From Pedobacter sp. WC2423 (GTDB lineage: Bacteria > Bacteroidota > Bacteroidia > Sphingobacteriales > Sphingobacteriaceae): DNA of 64,000 bases. Positions 27,719 through 35,791 of this stretch are shown one piece after another. The translations under genes were made by a program, and so were the position numbers. Where the stretch lies: NCBI RefSeq assembly GCF_040822065.1, contig NZ_CP162005.1, forward strand, positions 620,001 through 684,000. Direction: 5' to 3'. Within the stretch, counting starts at the first letter, position 1; each line of letters opens with the position of its first letter. Under the pieces are notes generated by a model. That model searched no databases and was not told the origin of the DNA. It saw only the letters and a program-made list of their open reading frames with translations.

Positions 27719-29014
27719 TTATTGCTCTGCCGCATATTTATCACTGAACTTTTTGTCCAGTTGTTTATGCAGATTATCCAGATTAATATCCCTTCCTTGT
27801 ATAAAAGCCTGCTCCACCTTATTTGTTTTCATATCCAGTGCATCACCCGCAGAAATAAAGAAAGTGGCATCTTTCCCAACTTCAATACTTCCGGTAGTTT
27901 TGTCTGCACCCATTGCTTTGGCTGCGTTCAAGGTAATTGTAGCTAATGCTTTCTCTTTATCCAGACCCCATGCGGTAACAGTTCCCGCCATAAAAGGTAA
28001 GTTTCGCTGTTGCCAGTATCCATCAATGCTTAAAACAACATTTAAACCAGCATTAGCCAGAATAGCTGCATTCTTATAAGGCATATTCACATCATCATCA
28101 TTATGATCTGGCAAAGCATGCGGCTGTTTAACCACCACCGTAATGCTGTTCGCCTTTAAAAAATCAATGATTAAATAAGCCTCATCCGCACCCGTAATTA
28201 CCGGTATAATCCCGAATTTCTTAGCGAAATTAACCGCCGCTACAATATCCTTTTGACGCTCTGCTCCAATAAATAACTTTTCCGTACCTGCAAAAACACG
28301 TTTCATAGCCTCAAAGCGAGTATTGATCACTTCTGGTTTACCCATTTCTGCATATGCCTTTGCCTCAGCGAAGAAAGAAGTTAATTGATCAATAGCTGAC
28401 TGTGTACGTTCTGCTAATACTTCAGGAGCCAGCTGCGGCCTGCCATATCCTCTGAAACGGGGAGTCGCCGGCCAGCTCATATGCATTGCATCATCTTTTC
28501 GCAGCGCAGCATCTTCCCAATTCCAGGCATCCAGTTGCACTACAGAAGAACTTCCTGAAATTACTCCACCTTGCGGTGTTGGTTGTGCCATCAGGATACC
28601 ATTACTCCTTAAAGTAGCGGGTACTTTTGAATCCGTATTGTAAGCAACAATAGAGCGGATATGTGAATTATAATCACCAATTTCCTCAAAATCAAGTGTA
28701 GCTTTTACAGCTTCAATCTCGGTTAAACCTAAATTTGTTGTTGCCGCAATAAAGCCTGGATAAATATGTTTTCCACTCGCATGGATACGCAATACATCAC
28801 CCTGAGGAACTTGTACGCCTGCAGCTGCCGCTATAATTTTTCCATTCTCAAAAAGAAGCGTTCCGTTTTCAATGACTGTGCCGTTTCCAACATGTATCGT
28901 TGCTCCGGTTATCGCTATGGTTTTACTTTGTTTTTTTGCTGGAGATATGTTGGCCTGTGCAAAACACATCAGGCCTGATGCCGTTAAAGCGAGGGTAAAT
29001 AGATAGGTTTTCAT
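27719..29014 (-). CDS. Secreted amidohydrolase-like protein lacking the HxH metal motif
   Basis: The 431-residue protein has a signal peptide (MKTYLFTLALTASGLMCFAQ) and the overall form of an imidazolonepropionase-like amidohydrolase: an N-terminal beta-sandwich (ITGATIHVGNGTVIENG), a barrel, and the C-terminal GSIEVGKDATFFIS. However, the strand that should carry the HxH metal ligands reads YPGFIAATTNLGLTEIE, with no His. It may be a non-catalytic partner of the upstream amidohydrolase. Met at 29026 would overlap that gene's stop by 11 nt; the Met at 29014 leaves a 1-nt gap and gives a proper signal peptide, so I prefer it. The two genes form an operon. Confidence 0.82.
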   Translation of the reverse strand: MKTYLFTLALTASGLMCFAQANISPAKKQSKTIAITGATIHVGNGTVIENGTLLFENGKIIAAAAGVQVPQGDVLRIHASGKHIYPGFIAATTNLGLTEIEAVKATLDFEEIGDYNSHIRSIVAYNTDSKVPATLRSNGILMAQPTPQGGVISGSSSVVQLDAWNWEDAALRKDDAMHMSWPATPRFRGYGRPQLAPEVLAERTQSAIDQLTSFFAEAKAYAEMGKPEVINTRFEAMKRVFAGTEKLFIGAERQKDIVAAVNFAKKFGIIPVITGADEAYLIIDFLKANSITVVVKQPHALPDHNDDDVNMPYKNAAILANAGLNVVLSIDGYWQQRNLPFMAGTVTAWGLDKEKALATITLNAAKAMGADKTTGSIEVGKDATFFISAGDALDMKTNKVEQAFIQGRDINLDNLHKQLDKKFSDKYAAEQ

Positions 29015-29015
29015 A

Positions 29016-32000
29016 TTAGTGTGCATGTGCTGATTCGTTTAATTCTGCTGAATAGTTTTCTAAAGTTTCGCAATTGTAAAGGCGTGGAGCAATTCCCTGG
29101 GCACGTTGCATACCAGAACCGCTGCTTTTGCTCTCTAGCATCTTTTGAATTAAACGTGCTTTTTCAGTTTGCTGAGTTTTAATGACCAAAGCATCTTTCT
29201 CTATATCCCAATAAGCTACCCCATCTACAAAAGTCTTTTCGGCTTTCGCATAAATAGAAAGCGGATTATCTGACCAGATAACAACATCAGCATCTTTACC
29301 GGCTTTTAAACTCCCAACCTGACCATCAATATGAAGCATCTTTGCAGGGTTTAAGGTCACAAATTTAAAAGCGTCCTCTTCAGAAACATTACCATATAAA
29401 ACAGCCTTGCCTGCTTCCTGGTTTAAATGTCTCGCCATTTCTGCATCATCAGAATTGAAAGCAGTTGTAATCCCTACATTGTGCATAATCTTCCCGTTGT
29501 AAGGAATGGCTTCTGCAACTTCATTTTTGTAGGCCCACCAATCAGAAAACGTTGAACCAGCAATGCCATGTGCTTTCATTTGTGCAGCCACTTTATAACC
29601 TTCTAAAATATGTGTGAATGTGTTGATCTTAAAACCCATACTGTCCGCAACATGGATCAGCATATTAATTTCACTTTGCACATAAGAATGACAGGTGATA
29701 AAACGCTTATTCTTCAGGATTTCAACAATAGCATCTAATTCCAGGTCACGGCGGACATTATTTCCTTTTACAGCGATTGCTTTCTCATACTCTTTTCCAC
29801 GTGTAAACTCATCCACAAAGGTTTGTTCAACACCCATACGGGTTACCGGAAAACGGGCACCGGTACCAAAATTACTCTGCTTCACATTTTCACCCAGAGC
29901 AAACTTGATAAAACCATCAGCACCAGCAAATTTCAGTTCTTCGGGAGCTTTACCCCAACGTAATTTAATCAACTGAGACTGACCACCAATTGGATTTGCC
30001 GAGCCATGTAAAATATGTGAAGTCGTTACACCTCCTGCCAGCTGTCTATAAATATTCACATCTTCCGAATTGATAATATCAGCAATACGAACCTCTGCAG
30101 AAACAGACTGTGCACCTTCATTAATACCACCGCTGCCTGCAATATGCGAATGTTCATCAATAATTCCCGCAGTTACGTGTTTGCCCGTTGCATCAATAAC
30201 CTTCGCATTGCCCGCATTCAGATTTTTGCCTACTGCCTTGATTTTTCCATTTTGCAGCAATACATCTGCATTTTTCAGGATACCATCTTTTTCATTTGTC
30301 CAGACCGTTGCATTTTTAATCAGCACAGTTTCAGCTTTTGGCAATTCTGCATTTCCGAAAGCGCCGAAAGGATAGATTACAGTACCCATTGCTAAAATAG
30401 ATTTTGGTTCTTCCTTTTTAGGTGTTTCTTTAGCTGCGTCTTTGTAAGTTGCTGTAAATCTGCCAGCCGATCCATCCGGCATTACCGCTTCACCTTTGAA
30501 TACCAGGGGAGAAGCAGCGGTCAGAAATCCACTTAAGCGGACATTACCAACAGGGTTTTTCTTTAAATTGAAGTTAATACTTATCCAATCACCATTTCTG
30601 GTAAAAGCAGCAGTAGCTTTAACGCTATCTGCACCAATTCTTTCAATTGCTGCGACCGAACCACCCGATGCCCCGGTGATTTTTAACGTTAACGCACCTA
30701 AACCGCCGATGTTTAAATTGTAATTTCCACGGATATCAGTGACGTCTATTTTATTGATTATAAAGCGTTTTCCCTGTACCCAGTTTTCAAAAATGATGTT
30801 CTCTTTTTTGAACAGATTATCAGATGAAATCAGGAAGTTGGCCACTTTACCTTTTTCCAGTGAACCTACTTTATCGCTGATGCCTAAAAGAGAAGCCGGA
30901 ATTTCGGTAATGGATTGTAAAGCTTGTTTCTCAGTCAGTCCCTTTTCTATCGCAAGGCGAATATTAGCCCAGAAATCACGGGTGTTTTCTAAACCGAAAG
31001 AAGTCAATGCGAATTTGATTCCTGCCTTTTCTAAAGCAGCTGCATTGGCAGGTGCCATTTCCCAGGCTTTCATCTGTGTTAAAGTTAAATTTCTTGCTTC
31101 CGAAGGATATTCCACCTCATAAGCCTTAGGGAAATTCAATGGGATAATCAAGCTCGCCCCGGTTGCTTTAACTTCCTGAATGCGCTGATATTCATCACCT
31201 GTAGATTTGATGATATATTTTTTGCCAAACTCTTTGCCAATTTTATCGGCACGAAGGATATTAGCCCAGCCATCCACTTCAAAAAGCTGAGGGATATTTT
31301 GCTGCTTTCCAAATTCTTCGAGCGAAATATTATATTCTTCTTTCTGCCTGCCATACCACTGTGAATCGTAATAAGTTTGGCGCAATAAAGCAATTGAACC
31401 CATTAAAGAAGTCGGATAATCGTTTGAAGATGTCCCTTTGCTGAATGAATAGTTTGCAGCAGTCTGATCTTTCAGAAATACAGTGTTAGCTGCACCATCA
31501 TTTAAGGTTACTGCCGCAGAAATCCCGCGTGCAATTCCATCCCGGTTGATCACATTGACACTTCCGAAACCAGCTTTTCGTAAATCATCTGCTTTTTTGC
31601 TATCCACAGAAAAAATGTTTTTTACCTGTGTTTCTGGTCTGATGGCTTCATTCCATCCATAAGCGCCTTTTTTGGTGGAAATAAAGACAGATTGGCGTGC
31701 CGCACGGGGCTGGACAACGGCTTCTGGCAAGCCATAACCAGTAAATGCATCCACTAAGGAAGGGTAAATGAACTTTCCTTTCACGTTAATGATCACATAG
31801 CCTTTAGGTACAGCAAGGTCTGGCCCAACTGCTTGTATCGTTTGGCCTTTCACCAATAAAGTAGCGTTTGTAAGGGTTTGGTTGGAATTGACGACGATTG
31901 TGGCGTTGGTAAACGCAAACATGCCCGGTCTGGTGTCAAAAGAGCCATTAACAGGATAGGTAGTTTGCTGTGCAAACAGAAATGCAGCATAAAATACCAG

Positions 32001-32030
32001 CACAATGGCGAGTAAAAGTTTCTTCATCAT
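29016..32030 (-). CDS. Secreted double amidohydrolase, only the second module with metal site
   Basis: The 1004-residue protein has a signal peptide (to about residue 20, FLFAQ) and two amidohydrolase-like modules. The first (about 35-430) has the flanking features (TNATIVVNSNQTL, GSLEKGKVANFLIS) but reads YPSLVDAFTGYGLPE where HxH is expected. A beta-rich linker (about 440-560) follows. The second module (about 570-960) is complete: H627-S-H629 in IDEHSHIAGS, His residues in FITCHSYVQSE and NTFTHILEGYK, and Asp in AFNSDDAEM. It should hydrolyse an amide or imide in the periplasm; the substrate is unknown, and peptidase-like roles are possible. The shorter paralogue follows directly. Confidence 0.85.
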   Translation of the reverse strand: MMKKLLLAIVLVFYAAFLFAQQTTYPVNGSFDTRPGMFAFTNATIVVNSNQTLTNATLLVKGQTIQAVGPDLAVPKGYVIINVKGKFIYPSLVDAFTGYGLPEAVVQPRAARQSVFISTKKGAYGWNEAIRPETQVKNIFSVDSKKADDLRKAGFGSVNVINRDGIARGISAAVTLNDGAANTVFLKDQTAANYSFSKGTSSNDYPTSLMGSIALLRQTYYDSQWYGRQKEEYNISLEEFGKQQNIPQLFEVDGWANILRADKIGKEFGKKYIIKSTGDEYQRIQEVKATGASLIIPLNFPKAYEVEYPSEARNLTLTQMKAWEMAPANAAALEKAGIKFALTSFGLENTRDFWANIRLAIEKGLTEKQALQSITEIPASLLGISDKVGSLEKGKVANFLISSDNLFKKENIIFENWVQGKRFIINKIDVTDIRGNYNLNIGGLGALTLKITGASGGSVAAIERIGADSVKATAAFTRNGDWISINFNLKKNPVGNVRLSGFLTAASPLVFKGEAVMPDGSAGRFTATYKDAAKETPKKEEPKSILAMGTVIYPFGAFGNAELPKAETVLIKNATVWTNEKDGILKNADVLLQNGKIKAVGKNLNAGNAKVIDATGKHVTAGIIDEHSHIAGSGGINEGAQSVSAEVRIADIINSEDVNIYRQLAGGVTTSHILHGSANPIGGQSQLIKLRWGKAPEELKFAGADGFIKFALGENVKQSNFGTGARFPVTRMGVEQTFVDEFTRGKEYEKAIAVKGNNVRRDLELDAIVEILKNKRFITCHSYVQSEINMLIHVADSMGFKINTFTHILEGYKVAAQMKAHGIAGSTFSDWWAYKNEVAEAIPYNGKIMHNVGITTAFNSDDAEMARHLNQEAGKAVLYGNVSEEDAFKFVTLNPAKMLHIDGQVGSLKAGKDADVVIWSDNPLSIYAKAEKTFVDGVAYWDIEKDALVIKTQQTEKARLIQKMLESKSSGSGMQRAQGIAPRLYNCETLENYSAELNESAHAH

Positions 32031-32225
32031 AGGTTAAGAGGTTAATTCATTTAAAAATAATATAAATTAATAATCAACTTACTTAATCACTCAATTTTTA
32101 CAATTGATCAGGCACGAAACAGGGCTTTTCATGTTCGGGAAATTTGCTGGGTTTAAGTGAAAGTATCGATATATAGCCTTACTTTAAGCGAATGATATTA
32201 CGCTATTAGAACCAGGAGCCATTTT

Positions 32226-32846
32226 ATGAAAATTTCCAGAGACGATCTGTTTGACTTGAATCTTTGTATCAGAGGATTAGGTGTTTTAACTACTTACATG
32301 CATTCTGATATTTATGAATATATCTACTATTTCACCTTTAAAAAGGTAATGAAATCCTATGCGAAAGATTTCAATGATGCATGGGAACAATACCTGGACG
32401 AAGATGAGTTTTTTGAAAAGATAGAAGATCCTTTTGTGCAGAATGCACTTAAAGCTCAGTTCAAACTTATGAAGTTTAAGCTGGAACTGATCCGGAGATT
32501 TGGGTTTACGGAAACAGAAGATCTGGAAGATGCTGAAATTATTATACAGGCACAGCGGTTTAAGCCTTATGTACTGATTTATAAACGGGCTAAAAGTTAT
32601 AAAAAGCTAAAGCTTTATTATGAGCGGACATTAGAAGGGATTATTGCTTGTTTATATAGTTATGCTGCGGCGATCACTGTACAGCGTTATAAAATTCCGC
32701 TGGTATTTAAAAGACAGTTTAATTCAGCTGATCAGAACTGGTCGCGTCTGCTGAACACTGACGATAATAATGTGGTATTATTAAAGCAGCTGATTAGTGA
32801 ATTAAAGGAAGATCTTGATCAGCTGAGGTTGTTATTAAAGAAATAG
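32226..32846 (+). CDS. Unknown helical 206-aa protein
   Basis: No family is recognised. The protein is cytosolic, almost wholly helical by composition, and rich in Lys, Tyr and Phe; it includes EQYLDEDEFFEKIEDPF near residue 60 and a leucine-rich C-terminus (LLKQLISELKEDLDQLRLLLKK) that could form a coiled coil. It stands alone, divergent from the amidohydrolase operon with about 195 bp between starts. The codon use is like that of its neighbours. Confidence 0.6.
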   Translation: MKISRDDLFDLNLCIRGLGVLTTYMHSDIYEYIYYFTFKKVMKSYAKDFNDAWEQYLDEDEFFEKIEDPFVQNALKAQFKLMKFKLELIRRFGFTETEDLEDAEIIIQAQRFKPYVLIYKRAKSYKKLKLYYERTLEGIIACLYSYAAAITVQRYKIPLVFKRQFNSADQNWSRLLNTDDNNVVLLKQLISELKEDLDQLRLLLKK

Positions 32847-32942
32847 AAAGCCGATTATTTTTAAGGACAATAGGGGTATTGATTTTTAGTTCGTTTAAGT
32901 TGTAAGTGTTAATTATACACTATTGATTATACAATTTAAATT

Positions 32943-34364
32943 ATGAAACTTACAAATTTTAAGGCGTTGGTTATGTTGCTGTGCCTTACACCTTTAATGA
33001 CCCTGGCACAAAATAGCAGACAAAGAAAAAGTGACCTGGTAGTAGTATTGATCAAAAAATATATTACTGAAAAACGCCCGGATCAGATTTACGCACTGGG
33101 CAGTAAAGCTTATAAAGCTGCTGTCAGTAAGGATAGCTTAACTATTTTTATAGAGAAAAATGCCTATATCCTGGGGAAAATAAAAGAATCTTCTTTCCTT
33201 GGGACTAAAAAAAATCAAAGCAAATATAAACTGGAATTTGAAGCTGGGAATGTTGAACTTTCTTTCTCACTTGATCAAAATAACAAATTAAACAAACTCT
33301 CTTTTTCACCTTTTGTACCTCTCGTTACCAAAAAGACTATATTGGTTCCTTCTTCCAATCCTTTAAAATCTAAACTGGACAAAGAAGTTGATACGCTGGC
33401 CAGGAATTATATTCAAAATTCAAATACTGTAGGCTTGAGCATTGGTATTTTGAAAGATGGAAAGACCTTTACTTATGGATATGGTACCACACAAAAGAAA
33501 AATGGGGTAGTTCCTGATGCAAATACAATTTTTGAAATAGGTTCCATTAGCAAAACATTTACTGCTCAGTTATTAGCGTACTTTGTGAATGCAGGGAAAA
33601 TCAGTTTAACAGATCCGATGACGAAATATCTGCCGGATTCAGTAGCTGCAAATCCCGAGCTTCAGCAAATAAAGATGGTAAATTTAATTAACCATACTTC
33701 TGGATTAATTCGTTTACCAGACAATATGGCTGGCAAAAATTTAGAAGCTGAAAATCCTTATAAAAACTATACTAAGGAGTTATTATTCAGTTATTTGAAG
33801 TCATGTAAGTTAGTTTCCGTTCCAGGGGAAACTTATAGTTATTCCAATACGGGCACTGCGCTTGTGGGTGTGATTTTAGAGCGGATCAGCGGTAGAAGCT
33901 ATGCGCAGCTAGTGAAAGAAATTATAACTGATCCTTTAAAAATGAACAGCACATTTCAGCACCTGACTCCTGAATCGGCAAAACGCTTTACGAAAGTATA
34001 TAACAATGAGGCCAGGGAAGTTAAAGCCTGGGATTTCGATGTACTCGTTGGTGCCGGAGGTCTTCGGTCTACTGTCAATGATCTGTTGATTTATGCAGCT
34101 AACAATATTGAAAGTAAAAATCCAGATTTGGCAAAAGCATTTGAACTTACCCATCAGGTTACTTTTTCAAAAGAACCTATGGTTGGTTTAGGCTGGCATG
34201 TGATGAAACCAGCGGCGGATACTTATTATTGGCATAATGGTGGAACTGCCGGAAGCAGAAGTTTTATGCTCATCAATATCGATAAAAAAACTGCTGTAGT
34301 TATACTTTCTAATTCGGATGTCGAAACTGATAGTATAGGCGTAGGAATTTCAGATAAATTATAG
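32943..34364 (+). CDS. Serine beta-lactamase-like hydrolase with N-terminal DUF3887-like domain
   Basis: The 473-residue exported protein has a signal peptide (to about residue 22, PLMTLAQ), an N-terminal domain (about 28-125) resembling DUF3887, and a class C beta-lactamase/penicillin-binding fold. The catalytic motifs are clear: S201-I-S-K204, Y300-S-N302 and H431-N-G433. In this family the third motif HxG rather than KTG points to esterase or peptidase activity more than to true beta-lactamase activity; the substrate cannot be told. A terminator follows the stop within 10 bp. Confidence 0.88.
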   Translation: MKLTNFKALVMLLCLTPLMTLAQNSRQRKSDLVVVLIKKYITEKRPDQIYALGSKAYKAAVSKDSLTIFIEKNAYILGKIKESSFLGTKKNQSKYKLEFEAGNVELSFSLDQNNKLNKLSFSPFVPLVTKKTILVPSSNPLKSKLDKEVDTLARNYIQNSNTVGLSIGILKDGKTFTYGYGTTQKKNGVVPDANTIFEIGSISKTFTAQLLAYFVNAGKISLTDPMTKYLPDSVAANPELQQIKMVNLINHTSGLIRLPDNMAGKNLEAENPYKNYTKELLFSYLKSCKLVSVPGETYSYSNTGTALVGVILERISGRSYAQLVKEIITDPLKMNSTFQHLTPESAKRFTKVYNNEAREVKAWDFDVLVGAGGLRSTVNDLLIYAANNIESKNPDLAKAFELTHQVTFSKEPMVGLGWHVMKPAADTYYWHNGGTAGSRSFMLINIDKKTAVVILSNSDVETDSIGVGISDKL

Positions 34365-34370
34365 TGATTT

Positions 34371-34402
34371 AAATGGCCGGTAAAATAGTTCACCGGCCAT
34401 TT
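34371..34402 (+). terminator. Terminator of the serine hydrolase gene
   Basis: AAATGGCCGGT (34371-34381) pairs perfectly with ACCGGCCATTT (34392-34402) around 10 nt, and a T-rich tail follows. Confidence 0.85.
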
Positions 34403-34674
34403 ATTTGTTAATTTCCTAATTAATAGACAAATCAGTTACTCAAAATCCACTTCATTCATTTTATTCTAGTTCAATTAAAAGACTCAGAAGAATTATTGTG
34501 AGTGAGAATGTAAGCAATCCTAATATTCATCCAGGAATGCCTGAATTATTGAAAAATTCAAGATCAATCTTGGGCGGAAATTCCCTGAAAACAAGAACAG
34601 ACTTGCCAATGCGCCTGTTGATAAATTCATGGATTTATTGGTGATCTGATTATTTTAAATGAACTTGGTCATAC
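34403..34674. other. Intergenic region before the thioesterase gene
   Basis: The stretch between the terminator and the thioesterase start holds no ORF or repeat that I can support. It presumably contains the thioesterase promoter. Confidence 0.4.
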
Positions 34675-35058
34675 ATGACAACAGAAGAAAAAATCAATGA
34701 ATCGGAAACACACGTTTTTAAAGTAGTATTTCCTGATACTACCAATCACCACAATACGATGTTTGGTGGAAGAATATTAATGATGATGACTGAAACAGCG
34801 TTCATGACTGCTACCCGGTTTTGCAGGAAGAGCTTTGTGCTGGTGAGCAGCGGTCAGATAGACTTTAAGAAACCTATCCCTGCTGGTTCTCTGGTTGAAC
34901 TGGTAGGCAGAGTTGAACGTATTGGTCATACAAGTATTGTGATACAAGTAGAAGTCTATTTAGAAAAGATGAGGGAAGAGTTCAGGGAAAAGGTAGTGAA
35001 CGGCGCTTTTACTTTAGTTGCGATTGATGAAGATAATAAACCTGTTTTAATCCGGTAA
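34675..35058 (+). CDS. Acyl-CoA thioesterase, hotdog fold (YciA/BFIT type)
   Basis: The 127-residue protein has the hotdog core of the acyl-CoA hydrolase group: TTNHHNTMFGGRILMMMTE at about 21-39, where the conserved Asn and Gly-Gly belong to the active site, followed by DFKKPIPAGSLVELVGRVER and a strand IVIQVEVYLEK. It should hydrolyse acyl-CoA esters in the cytosol; chain-length preference is unknown. It is a single-gene unit with a bidirectional terminator between it and the Lrp-type gene. Confidence 0.88.
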   Translation: MTTEEKINESETHVFKVVFPDTTNHHNTMFGGRILMMMTETAFMTATRFCRKSFVLVSSGQIDFKKPIPAGSLVELVGRVERIGHTSIVIQVEVYLEKMREEFREKVVNGAFTLVAIDEDNKPVLIR

Positions 35059-35062
35059 ATTC

Positions 35063-35095
35063 AATCAACCCGGATTTTAATCCGGGTTGATTTTT
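35063..35095. terminator. Bidirectional terminator, thioesterase/Lrp
   Basis: AATCAACCCGGATT (35063-35076) pairs perfectly with its complement at 35079-35092 with only two loop bases, and TTT follows. It lies between the convergent stops at 35058 and 35094. Confidence 0.85.
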
Positions 35096-35555
35096 AGAAA
35101 CTAATGTTATACGAGTTTTTTATTTCTGCCATTGCAAAAGTACTATGTGTACTTCCTATACTTTTAACAGAGCCTAATTTGTTAAAAACAAAATCCTGGT
35201 AATGTTTCATATCCCTTGCATAAACCTTCAGGATAAAATCGAAATCCCCCGAAATATTATAACATTCCACTACTTCATCGATCTTTAAAATGTCTTCTAC
35301 AAATTGATGGCCTATTTTTCTATCGTGTTGTTTAAGTTTAATATTGCAGAAGACTATAAATCCCTGGTTAAATTTTTCGGGATCAAGTATGGCAATGTAC
35401 TTTTTAATATATCCATTACTTTCCAGTCTTTTTACCCGTTCAAATACTGGCGATGGTGATAAACTTACCTGGGCCGCCAGCTCTTTTATCGTGTAATTTG
35501 AATTGTTACCTAATATCTTTAATAGCAATAAATCTGTGCCGTCCAGTTCTTCCAT
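35094..35555 (-). CDS. Lrp/AsnC family regulator divergent from metE
   Basis: The 153-residue protein has the Lrp N-terminal helix-turn-helix (TIKELAAQVSLSPSPVFERVKRLE, about 22-45) and the RAM domain with SGDFDFILKVYARD near residue 103. It is transcribed away from metE with 236 bp between starts, and no other gene shares the region, so it may respond to methionine or another amino acid and control metE. This link is from position only. The frame is open further upstream to 35773, but that stretch lies in the metE promoter and leader and is not Lrp-like. Confidence 0.87.
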   Translation of the reverse strand: MEELDGTDLLLLKILGNNSNYTIKELAAQVSLSPSPVFERVKRLESNGYIKKYIAILDPEKFNQGFIVFCNIKLKQHDRKIGHQFVEDILKIDEVVECYNISGDFDFILKVYARDMKHYQDFVFNKLGSVKSIGSTHSTFAMAEIKNSYNISF

Positions 35556-35679
35556 AGAATAATTTTCCTTAGTGATACCAAAAATAACAACTTAAAAGCA
35601 TAATATGCTTCTTTTTGTTCATAGAAAAGTAATTTATCCTTATTTATTGGGACTAACATAGTTTTAAAATCTTCATATA

Positions 35680-35687
35680 TACATTTG
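35680..35687 (+). promoter_or_regulatory. Promoter -7 element of metE
   Basis: TACATTTG matches the Bacteroidota TAnnTTTG element. It would place the start of transcription near 35693 and leave a leader of about 100 nt before metE. I see no convincing -33 TTTG at the ideal spacing. Confidence 0.45.
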
Positions 35688-35723
35688 TGAGGAATTAAAA
35701 ACTGATTTGTAGCAAATAAAGCG

Positions 35724-35755
35724 CTGGTTATTGAGCAATAACCGGGGAGTTTTTT
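35724..35755 (+). promoter_or_regulatory. Terminator-like hairpin in the metE leader
   Basis: CTGGTTATT (35724-35732) pairs with AATAACCGG (35737-35745) with one G:U around GAGC, and a run of six T's at 35750-35755 follows after four bases. It lies inside the predicted metE leader, 37 bp before the start codon, so it could act as an attenuator or as part of a riboswitch. I see no SAM-I or cobalamin riboswitch consensus here. Confidence 0.4.
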
Positions 35756-35791
35756 ACAATGATTATTAACCATTTAAAAAGTTGAACAAAG

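Noticed and set aside
35556..35773. Longer frame upstream of the metE-divergent Lrp gene
   Set aside because: It is not like Lrp and overlaps the metE promoter and leader; the ordinary Lrp start is at 35555.
35556..35791. SAM-I or cobalamin riboswitch before metE
   Set aside because: Neither of the conserved core sequences is visible; only a single terminator-like hairpin is supported.
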